A stretch of DNA of 12,138 bases. Source: Desulfobacterales bacterium (GTDB lineage: Bacteria > Desulfobacterota > Desulfobacteria > Desulfobacterales > C00003106). The stretch spans positions 1 through 12,138 of the forward strand of contig DAOVGD010000126.1 of NCBI GenBank assembly GCA_030672555.1, in the 5' to 3' direction. The notes under the pieces were generated by a model that saw only the letters and a program-made list of their open reading frames with translations, did no database searches and had not been told where the DNA came from. Shown piece by piece: positions 7,087 through 12,138 of the stretch; position 1 is the first letter of the stretch, and each line of letters begins with the position of its first letter. A program made the translations under genes and the position numbers.

Positions 7087-9387
7087 TCAGCGACTTTCAC
7101 TAATCTCAAAAAGACCTGCCGCATCAAGGATAAGGCCCACACGACCGTCTGCGAGTATGGCTCCTCCAGCCAGCCCCTTCACATTTTTTAATTTTTCTCC
7201 AAGATTTTTTATTACAATTTCGTGTTTGCCAATCAATCCATCTACCAATATACATTTTCGGCGACCCTCATTCTCTATTACAACGACTATACCCTCCCAT
7301 GGATTGTGATGCCTTGGCTCAAATCCAAAAAGTTTATGAAGACGAACAAGGGGAAGGACATTCTCTCTAATTTTGATCATCTCACCCCGTCCAACAACGG
7401 TACTGTATGACTCCCGATCAGGCCGAAGAGATTCAATCACGGAGATTGTCGGTATGATGTACTCTCTGTCTCCTGCTCTAACCAGCATCCCATCTATAAT
7501 GGCTAATGTAAGGGGAAGCCGCATTATGACCGTGGTGCCGATGTTCTTTTCTGAACGTACCTCGATTTTGCCTCGCAGACTCTCGATAGCGCGCTTCACC
7601 ACGTCCATTCCAACACCCCGCCCAGACACATCAGTAACCTGGCCGGCAGTCGAGAAGCCCGGTTGAAAAATCAAGGCATTGATTTCCTGATCAGACATTT
7701 TTTCATCTGGTCTCACTAAATCCTTGTCTATGGCTTTTTTGAGTATCTTCTCTCTATCGAGCCCTCTCCCGTCATCAGCAACCTCGATTACAATGTTACC
7801 ACCCTTGTGATATGCCTTCAACGTCACTGTCGCCGTCTTGGGCCTTCCCGCGGCTTCACGCTCATCAGGCATCTCAATACCATGGTCAACAGAGTTGCGC
7901 ATCATGTGTACCAAAGGATCATAAATCTCATCGACCATATTTCGATCTATCTCTGTATCCTCACCGTACATTTCAAGACTGACCAACTTTCCAGCCTTCT
8001 TAGAAAGATCGCGAACCAGGCGCATCATCTTGTGAAAGGTCTGTTTGATCGGGATCATGCGCATTGACATAGAAATTTTTTGCACTTCAGATGTGATGCG
8101 TCTAAGTTGGGCAAAGTTTCTGGAAAGTTTCTGGCTTTTAGAAGCCACTAATGTCGCATCTTCTTGGATCATCGACTGCATGATCACCAGCTCTCCGACC
8201 ATATCGACCATATTGTCCAGTTTTTTTGTATCGACCTTGATAAACGTGGGTTGGGTCTCGACTTTTCCGCCACGTCGCTTCTTTTGTTCTCTTAACGCAT
8301 GTGCGACATCCGAGGAAGTCGCCTTTTTTTCAGATATGAGTATCTCGCCGATCTTTTTGCTTGCGTCAGGCCCTTCTTGCTTCTTGATTACTTCCTCAAA
8401 ATCGTTTCTTGTTAAGCGTCCCTTTTCTATTAGTATATCGCCTACACCAGCCCCATCTTTTGCAGACGCATGTAATGAGGAGTAATCGCCGGCTTGCTTC
8501 TCCTTGCCTTTAAGATCAGATGGGATTATAGATATTATTTTGCTGATCAACGTATCCAAATCAAGCCCGGCAGATGTGATAAAACCCGTTTTAATATCCT
8601 CTTTTAGATGATTTATCAGTGCTTTCATCAGATCAACAGTTTCCAGTACTATATCAACAATCTCTTCATTGATTATTAATTTTTGATCTCTTGCGTTATC
8701 AAGAAGGGTTTCTATTTCGTGGGATAGGCGACTGATCTCCTTAAGATTAAGAAATCCAGCGACCCCCTTTATTGTATGAAACGGTCTAAAAATAGCATTT
8801 ATGACCTCTATATCTTCGGGGTCCTGTTCAAGGGCAAGGATATTTACCTCTATTGAGTCAAGGTGCTCTTGTGCTTCAGCAATAAAGCTGGCCAAAAGTT
8901 CCTTGTCTTGGATGGGCTCCGGAGCCTCTTCAACATCGTGGCGCCCGTTATCGTCCTCTTTTGTCTCTTCATCCTCTGAAGAACTTGCTGTCTCATCATC
9001 ACCGGTATCTGTTGTAGATCCCGCCGGCATCGTATTGCATGCGGGATACATATCATGCTCTTGTAAAAATTTTGTTACTTTTGCAGAATACGATTTGCCA
9101 TGTTGTTCGTCTCTCAAAATCTCTTGAAAAAGCGAAACCCCATCGCCGACCTCTTTTAGCCCCTCATCTGCTGGAATTTCCTCTAACAGGACTTTTTCAA
9201 CTATTGACTTTGTTGCCTTGCCAAGCTCTACTAAAGAATCGTTTTGGTTGTCCTCAAGCAATTGAGTTAGTTCATCAAACCTATTTAAGACAACGCTGAA
9301 GCCGGTTATATTATCGCCCTCAAGCATAATTACATCCAGCGCGATCTTGTCTAACAGCTCCAGCGCCTTATCAAGATAATCTTCCAT
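7087..9387 (-). CDS. cheA: CheA chemotaxis histidine kinase with inserted tandem helical repeat
   Basis: This is a 766-residue soluble kinase. Residues 1-118 form an extra helical N-terminal region without a phospho-His motif. A low-complexity acidic linker spans about 121-160. The HPt domain is about 163-265, with phospho-His204 in FHTIKGVAGFL. Two repeats follow at 316-338 and 346-368 (GDILIEKGRLT...KKQ and GEILISEKKAT...REQ), where a CheY-binding P2 domain might be expected. The dimerisation helices are about 380-450. The ATPase domain has Asn498 and His502 (RNSVDHG), DDGRG 538-542 and GRGVG 589-593. A CheW-like regulatory domain is about 624-766. It would phosphorylate the CheY proteins and CheB. 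No separate CheW is visible here. The ATG at 9387 has only a weak ribosome-binding site, and a 98-bp gap separates it from the upstream kinase gene. Confidence 0.97.
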   Translation of the reverse strand: MEDYLDKALELLDKIALDVIMLEGDNITGFSVVLNRFDELTQLLEDNQNDSLVELGKATKSIVEKVLLEEIPADEGLKEVGDGVSLFQEILRDEQHGKSYSAKVTKFLQEHDMYPACNTMPAGSTTDTGDDETASSSEDEETKEDDNGRHDVEEAPEPIQDKELLASFIAEAQEHLDSIEVNILALEQDPEDIEVINAIFRPFHTIKGVAGFLNLKEISRLSHEIETLLDNARDQKLIINEEIVDIVLETVDLMKALINHLKEDIKTGFITSAGLDLDTLISKIISIIPSDLKGKEKQAGDYSSLHASAKDGAGVGDILIEKGRLTRNDFEEVIKKQEGPDASKKIGEILISEKKATSSDVAHALREQKKRRGGKVETQPTFIKVDTKKLDNMVDMVGELVIMQSMIQEDATLVASKSQKLSRNFAQLRRITSEVQKISMSMRMIPIKQTFHKMMRLVRDLSKKAGKLVSLEMYGEDTEIDRNMVDEIYDPLVHMMRNSVDHGIEMPDEREAAGRPKTATVTLKAYHKGGNIVIEVADDGRGLDREKILKKAIDKDLVRPDEKMSDQEINALIFQPGFSTAGQVTDVSGRGVGMDVVKRAIESLRGKIEVRSEKNIGTTVIMRLPLTLAIIDGMLVRAGDREYIIPTISVIESLRPDRESYSTVVGRGEMIKIRENVLPLVRLHKLFGFEPRHHNPWEGIVVVIENEGRRKCILVDGLIGKHEIVIKNLGEKLKNVKGLAGGAILADGRVGLILDAAGLFEISESR

Positions 9388-9485
9388 TTGTCAACTTTTC
9401 TGACCGATATGTCAAAATTTACAACACCAAGTAAAAATAAAACCAAAAAACTCTTGTGTCTTCTTCATATTTGATGGGTAATCAC

Positions 9486-10283
9486 TTAATCTTTTACTCT
9501 CTTTCCCGCAGGAATACTCAATATAAAAGTAGTTGCCCCTGGAGCACTTTCATATGTAATTGCCCCACCATAATCCCTTATAAGTAGGTCCACGATGGAT
9601 AGCCCCAATCCCAAGTTTTCATCGAGTTTTCCCTCATAATCAGAATCTTTTTTTGTAGTGAAAAAAGGACTAAATAGATGTTTTCGATCTTTTTCCGGGA
9701 TCCCGCATCCAGTATCGCTTATCTTTATAGTAATCGTCCTTTCGTTGTGAGATGTCTCTATCTCAAGATGTCTTTCCTCAGTATTAGCCATGGCCTCTAA
9801 CGCATTTTGCACAATATTCAATATCATTACCCCAAATTCAGAATATCGACCAACTACAGCAGGCGGATTTTGATCAAAATGGTAAACCTTGTCTACCTTA
9901 TGTTTAAAAAACATATTTGCATTAAGGAGAAAAAGTATGTCTTCAATGAGGTCGTTGATTTTGATTGGTTGGAGGGTAGACCTTCTTTCCACAATCATGC
10001 CGCTGGTAAGATGGAGGTGCTGATTATTCAAGTCGTCCAGCCCTTTTAAAATAGAGTTTATACGCTCACTCATCTTATCTAAGAGGTCCCCCATTTCGGA
10101 TATCCTTCCTGTCCGAATACCTTCCTGGAGCTGTTTTATACTCATTTCTAACTGTTCTGAACGTATATAAAGGATCTGAAACGGACCATTGAGATTGTGT
10201 ATAATACCTTCTATGACACGAACAAGATATGCTCCACAGTAGTGGTCAGCCAGCCTTCTGATCAACATTTCTTCTCTACTCAT
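9486..10283 (-). CDS. Soluble sensor-less histidine kinase
   Basis: This is a 265-residue kinase consisting of little more than the catalytic core. The H box is at 26-36 (GIIHNLNGPFQ, phospho-His29), followed by dimerisation helices. The ATP-binding domain has the N box NIVQNALEAM (Asn160), G1 DTGCG (190-194), the F box FSPFFTTK (204-211) and G2 GLGLS (225-229). There is no membrane segment, PAS, GAF or receiver domain, so the input must come from a partner. Its ATG overlaps the end of the PilZ gene by 8 bp (ATGAGTAG), suggesting the PilZ protein is that partner. Targets could be the CheY-like receivers or the NtrC-type activator of this window. The partner and targets are inferred. Confidence 0.92.
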   Translation of the reverse strand: MSREEMLIRRLADHYCGAYLVRVIEGIIHNLNGPFQILYIRSEQLEMSIKQLQEGIRTGRISEMGDLLDKMSERINSILKGLDDLNNQHLHLTSGMIVERRSTLQPIKINDLIEDILFLLNANMFFKHKVDKVYHFDQNPPAVVGRYSEFGVMILNIVQNALEAMANTEERHLEIETSHNERTITIKISDTGCGIPEKDRKHLFSPFFTTKKDSDYEGKLDENLGLGLSIVDLLIRDYGGAITYESAPGATTFILSIPAGKRVKD

Positions 10284-10866
10284 CTGTCTCCTTCATACCC
10301 CTGAGGGCTTCCCTTTGTTGCTGAAAGGTATAAAAAATAATCTTTTCCCTATTTTCTTCGTTCAAATCGATGAACTTCAAAGCGATCTCGTAAGTCGCTT
10401 CTGCACCCTCGAGGTTTGGAACAACCCTTACAACCTCGCAATATAGATCCAGCCAGGCAGGAGGAAATTTTGAGACCAAGAAATTCGTATTCAGAATATT
10501 TCCAACTTGCAATGGTTCTTCATACACAATGCGCATTCCAGCCCCACTAATATTGAGCGTCCTCCCCCTCCTGAGTTTTTCCTTGTCTTTTTCATCCCTT
10601 AGTAGCAATTCCAATATTCGATCCAACTTATCATCAATACGGAATAAAAAATCTATCACATGGGCATCACACTTTGTAGAAAAAGACTCTTGCTCGGTGG
10701 AGACAGGCCCTGTCCCGTTCTCCATCTGTAACCCCTGGAGACGGTTTGCTCCCTTAGAATCTTTGATATTATTATATATATCGGGCGACATAACAGTAAA
10801 CTTTATCGGAACCGAAATAGGTGCCCGTACATGTTTTCTATTCTGCTTGTGAGTAAGATCTTTCAT
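10276..10866 (-). CDS. PilZ-domain protein with long helical insertion
   Basis: This is a 196-residue cytoplasmic protein. The two cyclic-di-GMP-binding motifs of PilZ are present: RxxxR (Arg10 to Arg14, RKHVR) and NxSxxG (105-110, NISGAG). They are about 90 residues apart, whereas PilZ domains commonly have roughly 20-30 between them. The intervening part contains an amphipathic helix (about 70-98, FRIDDKLDRILELLL), perhaps for oligomerisation. A GTG two codons further upstream extends the frame to 10872 but lies inside the AAGGAGT Shine-Dalgarno, so the ATG at 10866 is chosen. It is the first gene of the cluster and overlaps the histidine kinase gene by 8 bp. Binding of cyclic-di-GMP is inferred from the motifs. 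Confidence 0.9.
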   Translation of the reverse strand: MKDLTHKQNRKHVRAPISVPIKFTVMSPDIYNNIKDSKGANRLQGLQMENGTGPVSTEQESFSTKCDAHVIDFLFRIDDKLDRILELLLRDEKDKEKLRRGRTLNISGAGMRIVYEEPLQVGNILNTNFLVSKFPPAWLDLYCEVVRVVPNLEGAEATYEIALKFIDLNEENREKIIFYTFQQQREALRGMKETDE

Positions 10867-10912
10867 GTTCACTCCTTTTATTTATCCTTCACAATGGCAA
10901 ATGACAACGGTA

Positions 10913-10941
10913 AAAATCTATGTGTTGCATAAAAGTGTCAA
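10913..10941 (-). promoter_or_regulatory. Candidate sigma-70 promoter for the chemosensory cluster
   Basis: The minus strand has a perfect -35 hexamer TTGACA (10941-10936). The -10 is poor: GATTTT at 17-nt spacing or TAGATT at 15. No good flagellar sigma-28 or sigma-54 motif was found here. The assignment rests mainly on the -35 and on position, about 50 bp before the PilZ start. Confidence 0.3.
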
Positions 10942-11003
10942 TTTGATGGCTATTGTTGACAGAACTGGCATCCTTTGCCCCGACACAGCGTTCTCCGCAG
11001 GTT

Positions 11004-11048
11004 GTCCCGTGCTTACGCGGGACTGTGGCAGTCCCGCTAAAGCGGGAT
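11004..11048. repeat. Two tandem GC-rich hairpins (REP-like)
   Basis: The first hairpin, 11004-11023, has an 8-bp stem starting GTCCCG (with one T-G pair) and loop CTTA. The second, 11031-11048, has the 6-bp stem TCCCGC/GCGGGA and loop TAAA. Both share the GTCCCG start. Neither is followed by a T-run on either strand, and an intrinsic terminator already lies nearer the upstream gene, so they look like a repetitive extragenic element. Confidence 0.6.
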
Positions 11049-11147
11049 GTGCGGCCTTGTCTTGGGACAAAACCTACCACTTCTGGATGGACACCAGAGC
11101 AATAATTATGCCATGGGAATTGCTATCAAAAAAGAGGAACGCCAATC

Positions 11148-11169
11148 AAAAAAGTCTCGCCGAAGGCGA
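11148..11169 (-). terminator. Intrinsic terminator of the PHP-like gene
   Basis: Immediately after the stop codon the minus strand reads TCGCC-TTC-GGCGA, a 5-bp GC-rich stem. It is followed by GAC and six T residues. An alternative pairing AGTC/GACT can lengthen the stem with a small bulge. It separates the PHP-like gene from the chemosensory cluster. Confidence 0.8.
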
Positions 11170-12138
11170 CTAATTTGAAAAGAGAACAAAAATTGGATTT
11201 GATATTATGGATCCTACATCACCTCTTACGTCCACGCGGTAATAGATCTTTTTGCCTTCCTCAAAATAGTCATCTTTAAAATCTATCGTAAGCGGAGTCG
11301 TGCCATTAAAAATTTTAACGAGGTCGCCCCCCCTTATTAACCTTACGTGAATTTTGTGTGCGTCGCCGTCTGATGCCAAGACAGTAATTCTCACTGCCAC
11401 AGGGCCTCTAACACAGACCTCATCTCCGCAAACACCTTTATTCCCTGTAATCGGATCTGTTAAACTGAATTCCGTAAGGACCCCCCTTTTATTGTAAGGA
11501 CCCCGGACAGCATACATCTTTCCGTTTTTTAATGCGGATAATATCGCATCCTTGGTAAATTCTTTTACCAGAAAAACTGTGGGAAAATTTCCTAATTTTT
11601 CTCCTGCTCCTCCTTCTCTGTGATAGTCTGCCGTGGATATGCCCCAAACCGGGCGTGATCGCTGTCCGATACAATACTCCTTAAGTAATCTGTCCCACTC
11701 CCTTCCCGGTTCGGTTACCGTTATTCTATCTCCGTATAATGCCGCAAACCCGGTATATCCTCTTGATCTCTCCAACACCTCGGGATACGGAGGGGTATCC
11801 ACACGAATCGGGGGTTTCTCTCCCACCCCTGACCTTGTTTCAGGATGATTCCAAAATGTAATTCCTCCCTTTTCATTTACATAATCGATAAGGTGTTGGT
11901 ATGGGGCTATCCCCTGGTCACCATAATACGGGTCATAAGGGGAGCTGCTAAAGGGATCAACATCTATGGCAAACGCAATACCCAGGACAAAAAGGAGGAC
12001 TCCGAGTATTCGGTATGTTCTCTTCCACCTGAATACAAATAAGCCGATAACGGCTACTGAAACAAATAATAAAGCAATCGGTATTCGCCCTGCCGTATAC
12101 GCAGTAGAAAAGCCGTTGTGGAGAACAGGAAGATTGGT
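11170..12138 (-). CDS. Membrane-anchored PHP-like protein (partial, 5' end beyond window)
   Basis: The frame is open from the right edge to a TAG at 11172, giving 322 residues. A GTG at 11826 is internal and not the true start, because coding-like sequence continues upstream. Two hydrophobic segments (about residues 16-36 and 41-60) are joined by a short basic loop (FRWKRTYR), forming a helical hairpin. Next comes LIDYVNEKGGITFWNHPE, resembling the HP motif of PHP-family metal-dependent phosphoesterases, then a possible second metal segment GISTADYH. The last 150 residues are beta-rich and may be a carbohydrate-binding or immunoglobulin-like domain. The initial HxH motif of PHP proteins, if present, would lie outside the window. 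Substrate unknown. It is probably unrelated to chemotaxis, being separated by a terminator. Confidence 0.75.
   Translation of the reverse strand, partial: TNLPVLHNGFSTAYTAGRIPIALLFVSVAVIGLFVFRWKRTYRILGVLLFVLGIAFAIDVDPFSSSPYDPYYGDQGIAPYQHLIDYVNEKGGITFWNHPETRSGVGEKPPIRVDTPPYPEVLERSRGYTGFAALYGDRITVTEPGREWDRLLKEYCIGQRSRPVWGISTADYHREGGAGEKLGNFPTVFLVKEFTKDAILSALKNGKMYAVRGPYNKRGVLTEFSLTDPITGNKGVCGDEVCVRGPVAVRITVLASDGDAHKIHVRLIRGGDLVKIFNGTTPLTIDFKDDYFEEGKKIYYRVDVRGDVGSIISNPIFVLFSN

Larger units (their letters stand above)
10873..11147. other. Intergenic region before the chemosensory cluster
   Basis: This stretch lies between the PHP-protein terminator and the PilZ gene. Frames that cross it on both strands show no family resemblance and probably do not code. 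It holds a possible minus-strand promoter near 10913-10941 and two GC-rich hairpins at 11004-11048. The upstream gene is terminated, so the cluster promoter should lie here. Confidence 0.55.

Noticed and set aside
10865..11173. Plus-strand 102-codon frame across the intergenic region
   Set aside because: It passes through both hairpins and the antisense of the terminator, and shows no domain or convincing ribosome-binding site.

Overview
The window is one minus-strand chemosensory gene cluster between two unrelated partial genes. Every supported gene lies on the minus strand, so transcription runs from high to low coordinates. The organism is a motile or surface-moving Gram-negative bacterium: there is sigma-54 regulation, an AMIN-type exported protein, and CheX/CheC/CheD accessory proteins that E. 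coli lacks. The DNA is moderately AT-rich. GGATTTCGGATTGCGG-type repeats and GTCCCGC hairpins recall intergenic repeats of anammox planctomycetes (Brocadiales) and some deltaproteobacteria or Nitrospirae. That taxonomic suggestion is only an inference from memory.

Right edge (11170-12138): the C-terminal part of a membrane-anchored PHP-like protein, closed by an intrinsic terminator directly after its stop codon. Next is a 300-bp gene-free stretch with two short GC-rich hairpins and a possible promoter (10873-11147).

Main cluster (about 10866 down to 2157), in transcription order: PilZ-domain protein; a soluble histidine kinase with no sensor domain, overlapping it by 8 bp; CheA with an inserted tandem helical repeat; CheD (TTG start); an HDOD protein overlapping by 4 bp; a long intergenic inverted repeat; a CheY-like receiver; a CheX/CheC-like phosphatase overlapping it by 47 bp; CheB overlapping by 4 bp; a canonical CheX; a canonical CheY; a possible 24-codon ORF; and a conserved hypothetical that may be flagellar. 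No CheW, CheR or methyl-accepting receptor gene is in the window. CheA would phosphorylate the CheY proteins and CheB. The two CheX-family proteins would dephosphorylate CheY-P, and CheB and CheD would adapt receptors encoded elsewhere. The PilZ protein, and possibly the CheA insertion, suggest a cyclic-di-GMP input.

Left part (1-2156): an NtrC-type sigma-54 activator, preceded by a 17-bp palindrome over a possible promoter. It is followed by an inverted-repeat-bounded spacer and a near-consensus -24/-12 sigma-54 promoter. That promoter lies immediately upstream of a partial exported protein with an N-terminal AMIN-like domain that runs off the left edge. The activator, promoter and target arrangement, together with the unexplained 3-nt leader it implies, is the most interesting non-coding observation here.
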